Below are positions 45,960 through 58,300 of a stretch of 64,000 nt of DNA, piece after piece. Numbering within the stretch: position 1 is the stretch's first letter; each line of letters begins with the position of its first letter. The DNA is from Hydractinia symbiolongicarpus (taxonomy: Eukaryota > Cnidaria > Hydrozoa > Anthoathecata > Hydractiniidae): assembly GCF_029227915.1 (NCBI RefSeq), contig NC_079888.1, positions 18,826,001-18,890,000 on the forward strand. Direction: 5' to 3'. Under the pieces are notes generated by a model. It was not told the origin of the DNA. It did not search any database and saw only the letters and a list, made by a program, of their open reading frames with translations. The position numbers and the translations under genes are program-made.

Positions 45960-46198
45960 GACAGTTCAAAGGATATATTTTTCTTATCCGTAGCCTTCTT
46001 TGAATACGACGTGTGCAACTGCACAGCTTCGGCGGCTGGAAGATTCGCCGGTTTCCTCATACTCTTGTTCCGCTTGTGCTTTTTTTGGTAGAGGACACCA
46101 TTGAACAACTCATCTTTTACTAACACATATCCTTTCATTAAATTGGTCGCAATTTCTGCATCAGTATTTTTTCCTTCGACAAGATAGTGCGCTTCCAC
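45956..46198 (-). pseudogene. unidentified ORF upstream of the recombinase fragment
   Basis: The frame (TNLMKGYVLVKDELFNGVLY, later RKPANLPAAEAVQLHTSYSK) has balanced composition and ends at TAG 45956. It has no ATG at its 5' end, so it is part of an exon or a truncated gene. It lies 170 bp upstream of the recombinase fragment on the same strand and could belong to the same element. Confidence 0.3.
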
Positions 46199-46199
46199 G

Positions 46200-47265
46200 T
46201 TTTAAACCATCTTGTCCATGACAAAGTTTGGCGATTGAGTATCTTAAATGACTCAAATTCGTTTGTCAAACATATCAGAACAATTTTTTACTCCTTAAAC
46301 TTTAGATACAATCTACTGAGCAAACGCATGGATAATCGAACGCGTTTTTCAGTCTCTTGTTTTTTCTCTGTTTTGCAGTTCTGTCCGTTGAAAATCTGGT
46401 TTTGCCACATTGAATCTGATGCCTGGCTTTGCAGGCTTTACAGTAGCCACCCTTACATTTTGTTCAAAACACCAACTCAACATCTCCCTTCCTTTCTCTC
46501 ATATATGTCGGTTTTTCGTTTTTCATTTGTTCTCTGTTATACTAAAAAATCCCCTCTTTGCGCATATTAGCAAAGGCTTTTTGCCTTTCTCTTCGGGGAA
46601 GCAAATTTGCTTTTTTTACAGTCTACACAAAAAATTTTTAAATATACATCGGTAGCTACTAACTAGATAGCTAGCTGACAGGTAAAACTTCTAAAGGATA
46701 GCAAGTAAAAACAAACCTAGAACACCAACAATGCTGGTATTTTTACATTATAGAATTACAAAAAAGGTGCTTTATTCCCTGGTTGAAATTAAAAGGCAGG
46801 TGTTGAGGCATACTGATCGTGTAGCAACAACTCCAGAGTTTGACAAATCGACGACGATGAAGTCGAGGAAGAAGTCTTTATTGATAGCGATTTTCAAAGT
46901 GCAATTTAAGAAATAATGATAAGAATAGACCAGTGGCTGCACAGACATGAAAAAAGGAACACACCGTATCGTTTAGGTCAGTAGAAACAGCTTTTAATTT
47001 CGCTAAATTGCGATGAATCGAGTTGAGACAGTTTTGGCAGTGCAATTCACAAAAACACCAAATTATTATGGACAAAAGTGCAGCTAACGCTTTAAAAAAT
47101 TTAAGATTATCATCAGAAAATCACCAAAACGCAATAAAAATTGTGAAAGATCGATTTGCTGACCCATAAATAATAATAACCTCTAATATGGATGCACTGC
47201 TAGCTCTCACTTCCGTGCCATCCTCTCATAACATCCTAGAGTTGAGAAATGTTTACGACACGATC
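46200..47265. other. no gene recognised
   Basis: Frames up to 127 codons on the plus strand are Phe/Ser/Leu-rich and have no family signature. They look like chance openings. Confidence 0.4.
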
Positions 47266-47269
47266 GAAA

Positions 47270-47780
47270 TCTATATAGGTTATAAGTGTGCTTTTATTTT
47301 TCACAAAGTAATATTGTTTTAGGTGCATAGGATAACAACAGGTTGTTAACTGTCTGTTTGTTTGAACCGAAGTTAGGATAGTTTTTTAGAAATAGGTATT
47401 ATGCCGAAACGTATGTGCGAAACAGTATAATACCTATACAAATCTCTCAGCCCAGTTTTAACAACAAGCTGTTACCTGTGTTTCTATTTAACAGAAGTTG
47501 CGCTAATTTTTTGTTTGAAATGGTATTAAACCTATATGGATGTGCGACATTGTTTACCTATACTAAGCGCTTACCCTGGATTGAAATTCACTTTTTAAGT
47601 TTTGAGAAACATGTTGCGAAATTCGCTAAGATGGGCACAACAAACTGTATTTTTGAAGAAAATTATTATTTGAAAAATATATTACACCTGAAACATTTTA
47701 CTGTTGTGTGTGCTTCACATAATTTATGATATACTGCATACTTGTACTAAAGCGCACAGTTTACAAAACGTATAAATCGC
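47270..47780 (+). repeat. dispersed repeat, copy of 31130-31560
   Basis: It shares ordered phrases with the 31-kb copy (GTGTGTGCTTCACA, ATACTGCATACTTGTACTAA followed by AGCGC). Non-coding. Confidence 0.6.
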
Positions 47781-47928
47781 TCTACACAAGACGTTTAATG
47801 CCAGGTGTTATAGTTACTTGTGACTAAACCAGACATTTCAACGCCAGGTCGCCCTGCCTAGTTAGTAAAAAGACTATGTGAGCATATATAAGATACACAT
47901 GTAAAGTTTTTCATATATATATATTCAT

Positions 47929-47997
47929 GCCCTGTTGGTATAATGGCTATGACACTCATGCAAATGAGCGATCCAGGTTCAAATCCTGGACAGGGCT
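47929..47997 (+). tRNA. tRNA-like gene with shortened anticodon arm
   Basis: The acceptor arms GCCCTGT and ACAGGGC pair over all seven positions, and the T arm CCAGG-TTCAAAT-CCTGG is perfect. The B box GGTTCAAATCC is good. The anticodon arm reads CTCAT-GCAA-ATGAG, a 5-bp stem with a loop of only 4 nt, or 3 bp with an 8-nt loop. The total of 69 nt is about 3 nt short. It is probably a tRNA pseudogene or SINE head; a true tRNA of unusual form cannot be excluded. Confidence 0.5.
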
Positions 47998-47999
47998 AG

Positions 48000-48350
48000 G
48001 AAAAACATAATTATCTTGCACTTACAACAACCAGGTAAAAGTTTTGCCTTTTTGCGGACTTCTTTTTAATGTTGTTGTCATTGGAACCAAGTTAACTTTT
48101 AATGTCAGATTTATTAAAAATTGATAGTTTTTTTGGCGTTATGACCGATTGCTTAAATATTTGTTTTGACACATAATTCTGCTAACTGTATATATATTGA
48201 CCGGGTATAAATTTGAGAGCTTTGTTTGAGCTACTGAATTTGAAATATTTGCATCTCAATATTTTCTATACTCCTGGATTAATATGATACATATCTTAGA
48301 TATATTGAGTATACAAATCTTTGAGTTGTAGGGGGGCGGGGATTTTCTAT
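48000..48350. other. no gene seen
   Basis: A+T-rich sequence following the tRNA-like unit. It may be the body of a SINE, but there is no second copy in the window to prove it. Confidence 0.35.
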
Positions 48351-48354
48351 TAAG

Positions 48355-48550
48355 GTGCCTGCCCCTGCCTTGCCGTTCCCTTGCCTTGCCTAACCCTGCC
48401 TTGCTGATTCCTCTTCCTGTTTCCTTCCCTGACTTTGCCTACCCTTGCCGGTGCCTGTATGCCTTGCCTACCCCTGCCTTGCTGATTCCTCTTCCTGTTT
48501 CCTTGCCTGCCTTTGCCGTGCCCTTTCCTTGCCGTGCTTAATGCCTTTGC
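48355..48550 (+). repeat. (TGCCT)-rich low-complexity tract
   Basis: CCTTGCC/CCTGCC phrases repeat throughout, and a longer block (CTTGCTGATTCCTCTTCCTG) occurs twice at about 48401 and 48479. The Arg/Gly-rich minus-strand frame is a by-product of this repeat. Confidence 0.8.
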
Positions 48551-48559
48551 CTTGGCAAC

Positions 48560-49180
48560 TTCTCTGTAACACTTCCTATATTGATACAGCACATCGGTCA
48601 AACCACAACTTTCAGCAAAAAATATTGCGGAGAAAAGGTTCCGACCACCCATATATGTTATGAATCGTTCAATAATTTTGTTAATTGAGCCAAAATGGAA
48701 GCTTCCTTACGGTTGAATTTGGATACATCTGCTGCTGATGCAGTAAATATTTGGGCATTTGACAATATTCATTTTATTCCTAGGTTGGAAATATATGTCG
48801 ATGATTCATATCATTCACTAACCGTGGATACACTTGGAGTCTCCCTGACCATCTATAAATTTTATAAACAATCAGTGCGAATTATCACTTAATCAAACTT
48901 AATCAGAGATGTTCCAAATATCAAATTTGTCCTGGGGTTACTGATTTATCCATTTCCCTATTGATGATCTGGTTAGACATTATAGAGGTTGTAACACTCC
49001 GAAGATTCTGCATAACAGCAAAACCCTCCCTTTTAGCAAGGATTCTCTCAGAAAAAATACATTGACCATTAAACAGAACGCGTAAAACAGTGGCAAAGCA
49101 CAAAACACTAATAAAAAATCATTAAAAGACAACAAACAAAACAATTAGGCAATTCAAACTGAATTAATAGGCACACGCAC
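48560..49180. other. no firm gene; one 65-codon frame
   Basis: The frame 48695-48892 begins in a fair start context (AAAATGG) and reads MEASLRLNLDTSAADAVNIW, then ordinary composition to TAA. It has no recognisable motif. I leave it unassigned. Confidence 0.3.
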
Positions 49181-49187
49181 TGAAAGT

Positions 49188-49420
49188 TTAGAGGTGCTCT
49201 ATGACACCCTAGAGGGTGCTAAATTGAATAGCACCCATAAGGTGTATCAAAGCACCTTTAAGGGTGCTAGCAAAAACCCTAACGGGTGCTAAAAAAAGAA
49301 CAGGATAAAGGAGTTTTGTAGCACCCTAAAGGGTGCCAGGATAGTTCACAGCACCCCCAGGGGTGTATTTCAGCTCCTTATAGGGAGTGCAAAATTAAAA
49401 GAACCTCGTAGCACCCCAAA
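49188..49420. repeat. cluster of small GCACCC/GGGTGC hairpins
   Basis: At least six imperfect inverted pairs of AGCACCC...GGGTGCT occur in about 230 bp with 3-8 bp loops (for example GACACCCTAGAGGGTGCT, GCACCTTTAAGGGTGCTA, TAGCACCCTAAAGGGTGCCA). They are spaced 30-50 bp apart. No ORF runs through. Confidence 0.75.
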
Positions 49421-49456
49421 AAAAAGTTAATATGGAAACTACATCCATTCATACCC

Positions 49457-49627
49457 GTTCAAAGATCGTAGCGTGCGTTCAAAGATCGTAGCGTGCGTTC
49501 AAAGATCGTAGCGTGCGTTCAAAGATCGTAGCGTGCGTTCAAAGATTGTAGTGTGCGTTCAAAGATCGTAGTGTGCGTTCATTAATTGTAGTGTGCGTTC
49601 AAATATTGTAGCATGCATTCAAAGATG
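49457..49627 (+). repeat. 20-bp minisatellite, about 8.5 copies
   Basis: GTTCAAAGATCGTAGCGTGC repeats head to tail from 49457. The first four copies are identical, and later copies carry C-to-T type changes (ATTGTAGTGTGC). There are no spacers, so this is not a CRISPR array. Confidence 0.95.
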
Positions 49628-50394
49628 ATTTATACTAGAACCTTGTGCTTAAGAATTGAACATGCTCCAGATCTGAATCTTTTATTTCCTATAAACCTCT
49701 ATAAACAAAGATAATTTTCTCAATTGCATCCTAAAAATTATAATGAACAATTCCAACAATATGATTTCGCGAGTCAAAGCCTCCATACAGCACAAAAAGC
49801 TCGTTCAATTTCTCAACTTTCACGGATGATTATTTGTAATGAGTTCTCAAATAAAAATTTCACGAATGATTGGACACCGGCCTGCCAAATGTTTGGGTTC
49901 CATTCCTCCTATATAGCCTTAGATAATGGTTACCTGATACACCCCAAATTTTCTTTGAATTCCTTATAATTTAAGATTAAATTTAAAGCTCGCAACATAA
50001 CTTTATTCTATTGAGAGGAATTATTGTACATAGTTTTGGCACATGACTATCCAGATTTATTGACCGTTTTTGATTTTACCTGAAAATCAGGAAAAATTGA
50101 ACTGTCAGGTTATTTTCATTATATGAAATATGTAATAAACAGAAGATATGGTAAATAACTTTTATTTAGCTATGAATGCGGTCTGTTATTGATTTCCGCC
50201 GGCAAAGGCGGAATCTTAAAAATCGCCTGGGAAGATAAAGAGATAGATAGAGACAGCCCAGAGCCTGGACGCCTAAAATTTATCCAGGCTAAAGCCTAAA
50301 TCCTCGTTTTGATAGATTTTTTTCTGAGAAGAGGCTTGAGTTTTAAGCCAATAAGAATTCTAACAGTCCAACAAATTATTTTATTATCCAATTA
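49628..50394. other. no gene recognised; left flank of nested transposon
   Basis: A frame at 49724-49969 has no motif. The rest is A+T-rich up to the terminal inverted repeat at 50397. Confidence 0.4.
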
Positions 50395-50396
50395 TA

Positions 50397-50420
50397 TCCC
50401 CGCCAAAGTGGACAAAAGTC
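50397..50420 (+). repeat. left terminal inverted repeat
   Basis: The CCCCGCCAAAG...GGACAAAAGTC sequence is the inverse of 61100-61125, with one substitution and one C-run length change. Confidence 0.75.
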
Positions 50421-50439
50421 TACATATGTATATATATGT

Positions 50440-50700
50440 TAGCTTTCATTTATATAAGTTAACATTTTTATTTATATGGTGAAGCTTCGTGTATACAAAG
50501 TCAACTTTCTTCTAAATAGGTCGACTTTTGAGTTTATATGATCAAGCATTATGTATAAAGGTCAACTTTTATTTTTTAAATCAATTTTCATTTATATATT
50601 GCTAACTTTTTGTATATAATTCAACAACACATAATATGTATGTTTAGATTTATTATATATTTCAAACTTTTTTATTTATATATCAAACTTTTTGCATGTG
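50440..50700 (+). repeat. left subterminal degenerate minisatellite
   Basis: Phrases like TCAACTTT, TATATAAGTTAAC, GTATACAAAGTCAACTTT and TATATCAAACTTTTT recur about every 20-35 bp. This is the decayed counterpart of the array at the right end, in inverted orientation. Confidence 0.5.
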
Positions 50701-50779
50701 TGTTAAATGCGCAAAGTAAATGCGCGTGCAAGTGCGCGCGCATCACTTTTCGTGAAAAGGCGGGAAATCATCCTAAAAG

Positions 50780-52339
50780 ATGGCTGACAATGTAAACATT
50801 GAGAATTTCTTGAACGAGTTGCCTTCTTTAATTTCACAAGCAAGAAGACAAGTATTTGCAACGAACATCAATGTTTGTGAATATGGGTGTAGGAGATTAG
50901 AGGATTGTTTGCAATTTCTGATAATATTTGATGGAAGAATAATAGACGTAGGATGGGAAAACTTCGATGGAATTGTCAGTCTATTGGATATATAATAGTG
51001 GAAGAAATCCAGTCTTTAAAACAAAGATTTGAAAGGATTCTCGAAGAAAACGTTACTTCAGAACTCCAGCAAAATATTTGCCCAACTAATTCAACTGAAA
51101 GTTGTTGGGGAGAACGTTGTACAATCTGATGTGGAAGATTTATTTGATATTTATTGAAATTGGAACGATGTGGCAAAATGTATTGGTGTATCAACCAAAA
51201 CGTTAAGAAGAAGGAGAATTCAGTTCGGTGTGCATATACCCGAGAAGAGTGGTCCACGAGGGTATTACTCAAAAATAAGCCACGCAGATCTATGCGAAGT
51301 TGTGCAAGAGGTATTAAATGTTCTTCCCAACGCTGGCGAAACCTACATTACTGGAGCATGTCGATCAAGAGGTATATATGTACAACGGCAAAGGATCAGA
51401 GAAGCAATAAACGAAGTCGACCCGTTCAGCCGTGCGTTACGAAAAACACTCAGTATTGTAAGAAGAGCGTATCACGTGAAAGCACCGAATTCTCTTTGGT
51501 AAGTAAAAGTTTTGGCGATAACCATAAAATGAAATACTGCTGCTTTACGGTTGATGTATTCATTTCTCTTAGGCACAATACGATGGCGTTTCGTAATACA
51601 TGGCGCTATCGATGGGTACAGTCGCTTAATCACGTACTTGAAGTGTAGCAACAACTGTGTTTGAATTATTTGGAATTGCTGTTGGCAGGCACGACATCCC
51701 GTCGCGTGTGAGAGCTGATTTTGGAACGGAAAATGTGGAAGTAGCCAGATTTATGCTTAACGAAGGAGGCATTAATCGACGCAGTATGTATGCGGTAAAT
51801 CAGTGCACAACCAACGTATTGAACGCTTTTAGGGTGAAGTGAGAAGAAATGTCGTTCAACGGTATCAAAATATTTTTTACTTTCTTGAAAATGAGCAATT
51901 CTTGGATCCGTTAGATGAAAGTGATTTGTATGCGCTTCATTTTGTTTATTTACCGCGAATCAATTGGGCCTTGCAAGAGCTTGAAAGGGACTGGCCTTTC
52001 CACCCGCTTTCAACAACTGATAACAAATCACCACGTCAATTGTGGCATTTAGGTATGACAAATCTGTTGAATACAGATCCAGAGTCGCTGGAGGCAGCTG
52101 AAATATCAAATTGGGACAATTATGGTATAGACGACGATGGTCCGTTACCGCACGTTCAATCAGATAATGATGTGCAAGTCCCTACAACTGAATCTTCGTT
52201 GTGTGAAGAATGCTTATCTTTACTTCATCGTACTATTGAACCACTATATGAAGATAGAAATGAGGGAATCAATGTTTACTCTGGCTGCCGAGATTTTCCG
52301 GAATTGTCAGTGTGCACATACATGTATGCGCGAATATAG
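50780..52339 (+). pseudogene. integrase-core (rve-fold) transposase, decayed
   Basis: The start is MADNVNIENFLNELPSLISQ. After shifts, 51170 onward gives WNDVAKCIGVSTKTLRRRR (helix-turn-helix), YITGACRSRGIYVQRQRIRE and REAINEVDPFSRALR, then YHVKAPNSLW just before the expected first catalytic Asp (disrupted here; GDNHKMKY survives). Then [31 protein letters not shown] (second Asp) and, in another frame, SVHNQRIERF with the catalytic Glu. FVYLPRINWALQELERDWPF and PRQLWHLGM complete the typical C-terminus. Lesions: a shift near 51648, a missing base near 51789, an in-frame TAG after RIERF, and several breaks before 51150. It is the presumed transposase of the surrounding element. Confidence 0.75.
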
Positions 52340-55300
52340 CATCAGCAGCTTGAATTTTAACTTTAATTTTTGTATTGCGTGGAACGAACTTGCTCCCAGT
52401 GCAAAATATTAGAAATGCCTTGAGAATATCTAACAATGCATTCTCAATATAATTTCGTAAATAAGTTGAAACATTTGATTCCGGTTTCACGATGTCTAGA
52501 CAATCAATAACATCGATGGCATTAAAAATGCTTGATGGAACAAAGCAATCTTGAAATAAATGCGGACAGCCTTCCAATGTTGTAACTACGTCAAAAATGA
52601 ACTTGTTGCTATTGCTAATTTAAAAACCAGAAAAAAGAGAAATAACTCTGTCTGTTTTTATTAAATTCTTCGCGGGTCTAACCACGCTGTTTCAGAGTTT
52701 ACAACGTTTTTACATTAACGCATGCGCCGTAAAATAAACCAATCAAAATACAACGTATTGTCTAACATAATAAAAGAAACTATACAGAAAAGCTATTATA
52801 CAGAAAAGCTATTTTCTTCATCCTCCCCCCGTAATTGACAGAAATCAATTACTATACTTGTCCTTAAAACGACGAAAGTTCTGCCCCTCTATCGCAGCCC
52901 GCCGGCGTACTCTACTTTCTACGCGGTGTTCATCGCACGCACCACCTGAACTACCTGAACTCTGTTCGTCGATGACCATAGGATAAAGTTGATTATCTTC
53001 CGCCTCAGTTGCCTTCACCTCTTCTTCTATCACTTCGAACGGTATTAACTTTTGAACAGGTCGATGCACATAAGTTGACCGGCCTGATGTCGAATTCACT
53101 TTTAATTTTGCACCTCGAGTTCGACCGTCCTTTCTAACAATTAATTTTTCTATCTTTCCGATTTTCCATTGCGAGCGTGGTGTGGGTGTGTCGTCCTTGA
53201 TGAGTACAATATCATTCAGCCTCAACTCTGCGTCTGCTGTCTTCTTCCTTTCGTAAAGGTGTCGTTGCCTCAGTTCGTTCAAATAAGTTATACTAAAGCG
53301 TTTCCAAAAATGTTCTAAGACTGTTCTTAAACGAAGGACTCTTCGAGTGCATTCGGTCACATCTAATACAGTAATCGGTTGATTATTAGTTGTAGCATGG
53401 TTCAATGATCTCCCAAAGATAAGATGATTAGGGGTGATCACAGCTCCAACGTCTTCATCACTCGCATAACAGAGTGGTCTTGAATTGATTACACTCTCGA
53501 CTTCACATAAAACAGTTTGTAACTCTTCAAACGTTAGAAACGACTTTCTTAGTATTTTCTTAAGAGATGTTTTTACGGAACGAACAAGACGTTCATAAAA
53601 TCCACCCCACCATGGGGAGGCTGGTAGAATGAAGCGTTGACCAATTCTCATTTTTAACATATAAGCTTTAACCTCGGACGACTTAAATGTTTTGAAATTG
53701 TCACTTACAATTTCATTTGGTTTTCCTCTTCTTGAAACGAATCGCTTAAAGCCTCGGATGAACGCAGGTGATTTCATGTCAGGCGTGAGTTCAAGGTGGA
53801 TTGCGCGACTACTAGCACAAGTAAAAAGTAAAATGTATACCTTTGAGCAGGAATGTCCGTGAATCCTTACAAATAGAGGACCGGCGTAATCAAGCCCTGT
53901 CGTAGCAAAAGCTTGCGTCAGATGATCCACTCGGAAAACAGGAAGATCCGGACTTTCTGGTGAGGTCATCGTTCGTCCTTGAAATCGCCGACATATTACG
54001 CATCGTCGTAAAACATTTCTCACTGTCTTCCTGCCACGCAAAATCCAAAATCTTTCTCTAATCTTCGCCAACGTTGATTCCACTCCAAAATGCAATACCT
54101 CTTCGTGGGCATTTCGAACGATTAACATTGTCACATGACTTCCTTCTCGAAGTAAAAGCGGGTGCTTTTGATCGTCTGTTAACTTTGATTCACCAAAACG
54201 ACTTTTCAGTCTAAAAAATCCTTCAGTATCCTGGTAAACATTTAAATTCGACTTTGTTTTATTAAAATTCGAATTTTTGGTCATAGCTTGCTGTTCGGCA
54301 CGTACAATATGGTCCAAAGATTTGGTTACTTCATCGACATTCAGGTTTTCATCGTTGTTTGATTCTTCATTTTTACGTATCTTTGCTATCAAATTGTTCT
54401 TAAAGCGAATAACGTAGGCTACGACGTGAATTAATTTGTTTAATGATCCATATCGAGAGAAATCAACGATTTCGTTCAAGTCAACCGCATTCTGTTCAGT
54501 AACAGTCAGTACGTTTTGTATGTCAGTCGAAGCTTTTAGCTCCTTTTCCACTTCAGTTTTTGAAAAGTCAGTTGTTACGTCATAATGAATGTTGTCGTTT
54601 AAAAGAAAAGAAGGACCGTTAAACCAAATACCATTAAAAAGACTCACAAAATCATCGATAGATCTTGTTGGTGGATCAGCAGGATTCTCTACGCCAGCTA
54701 CGTGAAACCACATGTCAGGTGAAACAATTTTCCTTATTTTCACCACCCTATTCTCAATCCAGGACTTCCAAGTTCTCTCTTTACCCCTGATCCAACAAAG
54801 AGCTACTTGTGAGTCTGTCCAGCCAACAATGCGATCTATTTTTATCCTTCCAGCAATAGCCCTCGTGACATCCTCAATCAAAGTAGAAAGCAATAAACAT
54901 CCTAATAGTTCAAGCCTAGGGATAGAAAGAGTTTTCAGTGGTGAAACCCTGGTCTTCGACGTCCAAAAAAATACTTTGATCCCAACCTTGGTAACAATCC
55001 TCACATAGACAAGAGCACAGTATAAACTAAGAGAACTATCACAAAACCCATGCAACTCTGCAGATACAACTTCGGTCCAATCAACGAAGGAAAACCTTGG
55101 TACGCGGACTACGCTCAAAAACTCAATTTTTTCTAACAGATCGATCCATCTAGCCTCAATACCACCTGAAATAACTTCATCCCAATCCGATTTATCCACG
55201 CACAAGGACTGAAAAAAAGTTTTAATTTGAGCTGTAATAGGAGAAATAATTCCAAGTGGATCGTACATAGAAGCAGATAAACTTAAAACATTCCTCTTTG

Positions 55301-58300
55301 TGAAAGAACATGCCTTAGATTTTCTGATAAATTCGTTAAAATCAAACAGAAAACAATCAGTGTGTTTATCCCATGTTAATCCTAAAACCTTATGACTATA
55401 GTCTTTATTTATTCCATTAACTTGGCTTTTAGCAAAAGTCATGTCATCTCCAATAGTCTTATCACACCCCTTTCGCCTATCAAAAAAAACTTGTAGTTCA
55501 TTATTATTAGTAAACCATTTCCTTAATTCAAATCCAGCCTTACTCATCACATCCACGGCAACTTCTTGAAATTTTTTCCCTTCTTCAACAGAATTACAAC
55601 CGGTTGTCGTGTCATCTACATACAAATCTTCACCCAATTTTTTCACAATCTCGGAATACATATCTAAGAATTTATTTAAATGCTGACGAATTGTTCCATT
55701 TAAAAGAAAAGGGCTGCTTGTTAAACCAAAAACAACTCTGAGGAAACGATAAATTACCACTTTGTTCTCCTCAAACCATAAGAATCGCAAAAAATCACAG
55801 TGAGGTTGATCAATACTAATATTTAAAAAGGCTTGCCTGATATCGGCAATAATTGCAATCTTGTTCAACCGAAACCTAAAAAGTACATCAAAGATCTTAC
55901 ATAATAAGTTTGGACCTGAGTATAAACAATCGTTAAGAGAAGGACCGTTTGCCTTACTGGATGCATCAAATACAACCCTAATCTTAGTGGTTTGCTTATC
56001 TTCCCTCACAACTGCCCTGTGTGGGAGATAATGGACATTACCACTTTCTCTGATTAATTCATTGCGACCTACTTTTTCAATTATACCTTCCTGGACGTAT
56101 TGCTTAAAAATGTTATCATAGTCATCATAAATTCCTAGAGCATGCAGTTTCTTGGCCGTGGATCTAAGTCTTCTTTCGCTTACAAAATAATTATCAGGTA
56201 ATGGATCGTGATCAGGCTTGAAAGGTAACCTTGTCACATAGCGTGATCCATCATGATAAATATGATTTTCAAAATCATTAATTACAGAAATTTCTTGACC
56301 CCCTACAGATTCAACCTGCCAAAATTTCTTTAACTCATTTCTTAGTAACTCATTTTTCTTCTCAACTTCCACTTTCATAACATGCTGTGTTTGCAAACAG
56401 TGCTGTTTCTGCTCCTCGGACTCGTATTTTCCACTTAAGACCCAACCCAACGTAGTTTCCAATGCTACAGGTCCCCCCGAACCCTTTTTCATTTTCCCAG
56501 TAAAAAAACTATAATAGAAATCTAGCCCAATCAATAAGTTTACATTCAAATCCCGACAATTCACGTTTCTATCAGCCAACTCTAAACCTTCCACATGAGG
56601 GTAACTTGCTTTTACAAACTCAAGGTATTGGTGGGTCAACGGACTACAAACATTTGGAACACAGTATGCTTCAACAAAACAAAATCCATGACAGTTCTTA
56701 TGTTTAATCTTAACCTGGTAAACTTGGAGATCCTGAACCCTGGAATCGTCACTTCCGAAAGTCTTAACAATAACCTTTTCCTTTCTTAACGGTTTTAATT
56801 TTAAAGTCTTACATAAGTCCTGAGATAGATAGCTTCTCTGACTGCCACTATCGAATAGAATCCGCGTGTGCTTTTTTGCATTGCCTGATGTATCAGATAC
56901 ATCAGCAGAAGCAGTTTGCATTAAAACACCACTGTATGATGATACAAAATTGTTGTGATGAGCACCTGCTTGCGAACCATCAGAAGAACAAATGGAAATG
57001 TGATGTCTGTGTTTGCATTTTCGACAAGAATAGTTGCTAGGACAGTTTTTTCCTAAGTGTCCAGTTGCTAGGCATACAAAGCAACGACCTTGCTTACGTA
57101 ACAATTCCTTTCTTGTAACAACCTCTGTCACAGACCTACATCGACTTGCCAAATGATCATTTCCATTACAGTATAAACAACTTTTGGACTTATTTAACAA
57201 GAAGTTTTGCCTATGCAAGCAACTTGATGTAAAAAACTCATCATTTCTTTTCATTTTTCCCTCTGCACTTGGCTTTACGACAGGTTTACAATTTTCGTAA
57301 GCAGTCAGTTCATCGTTAAAAAAGATCATAAGGCGTTCAAGCGTCCAAATATCGCTTCCAAATTTCCTAGCAATTATCATATTTAGATCATCCGGTAACT
57401 TTTCTTTTAATAGAGGAATCAACAAACTTCCATATGCAGAAATGTCCAACTTTAATGCACTCAAATTCCTAGTACAGTTTTCAATTCCGTTATAAAGTTT
57501 CCGTAAAGACACAATGTCAGATTTATTAGTTACCTTGTTCAGACGAATTAGACAATCCATGTGTGCTGATATCAGCACCTGTGGATTGCCATAACGTTCG
57601 GTTAAAATTTTAATGGCCTCTTTATAGTTTGTTGAACTTAAACTTAATCCAGATATTGTCTCAGAAGCTTGACCTTCGACATATCTCTTCAGATAATTAA
57701 ATCGATCAATATCAGAAATCTCTTCGTTGTCATGAATCGACGCGCTAAACTGATCCCAAAATCCTTGCCAGCATAGGGGGTCTCCTTTAAAAATTGGCAG
57801 TTCAAATTTTGGTAAACGACAACGAGAGGACACACTTCTTACAGAATCTGGGCCGTGATGGTCAACCTCAGATGGAGGGGACAACGATAAAGATTGTAAC
57901 TTTAACGTGACCGCTGCAAGAAGTTCATGTGTGGGATCAGTATATTCCATACTTTCTAGAACGTCCTGTTCAACTTCCTCTGGTTTCAACAGAGCTAAAA
58001 CTTCATCATTCAACATGTTTAGCTGCTCAATCTTGTTAACAAGGTTATTCTGTAAACCTAGTAACTTTACATGAGTAGCATTTTCATCACTAAGCTGCTT
58101 TTCTATTCTTTTAATAACCGAGGAAGTTTGGATGCGGATAGCCTTTCTTTGATTAATTTTCTTTTGTAGATCAGACATCTTCAGAAGCTTTAAAATAGAA
58201 GTATACCCAAACACTTACAAAGTATCCTGTGCCTAACAGGAGCCAAAATCTATCTCGATCTAATTCTTATCCACAAAGAGGGTAAACAGCAGTCTGTACC

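Noticed and set aside
46187-46655. Phe/Leu-rich plus-strand frames as a membrane protein
   Set aside because: Two overlapping frames of equal quality, no exon signals, and composition typical of T-rich DNA.
48350-48652. Arg/Gly/Gln-rich minus-strand frame
   Set aside because: It follows the TGCCT-rich low-complexity tract and has no independent coding signal.
49457-49627. Possible CRISPR array
   Set aside because: Units are contiguous with no spacers, and the surrounding genome is eukaryotic.
51154-51648. 164-codon alternative plus frame in the integrase region
   Set aside because: It is the wrong frame; the helix-turn-helix and VDP motifs are in the overlapping frame 51170-51502.
54712-55008. 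Plus-strand frame inside the BEL element
   Set aside because: It is antisense to the integral gag-pol frame and has no motif.
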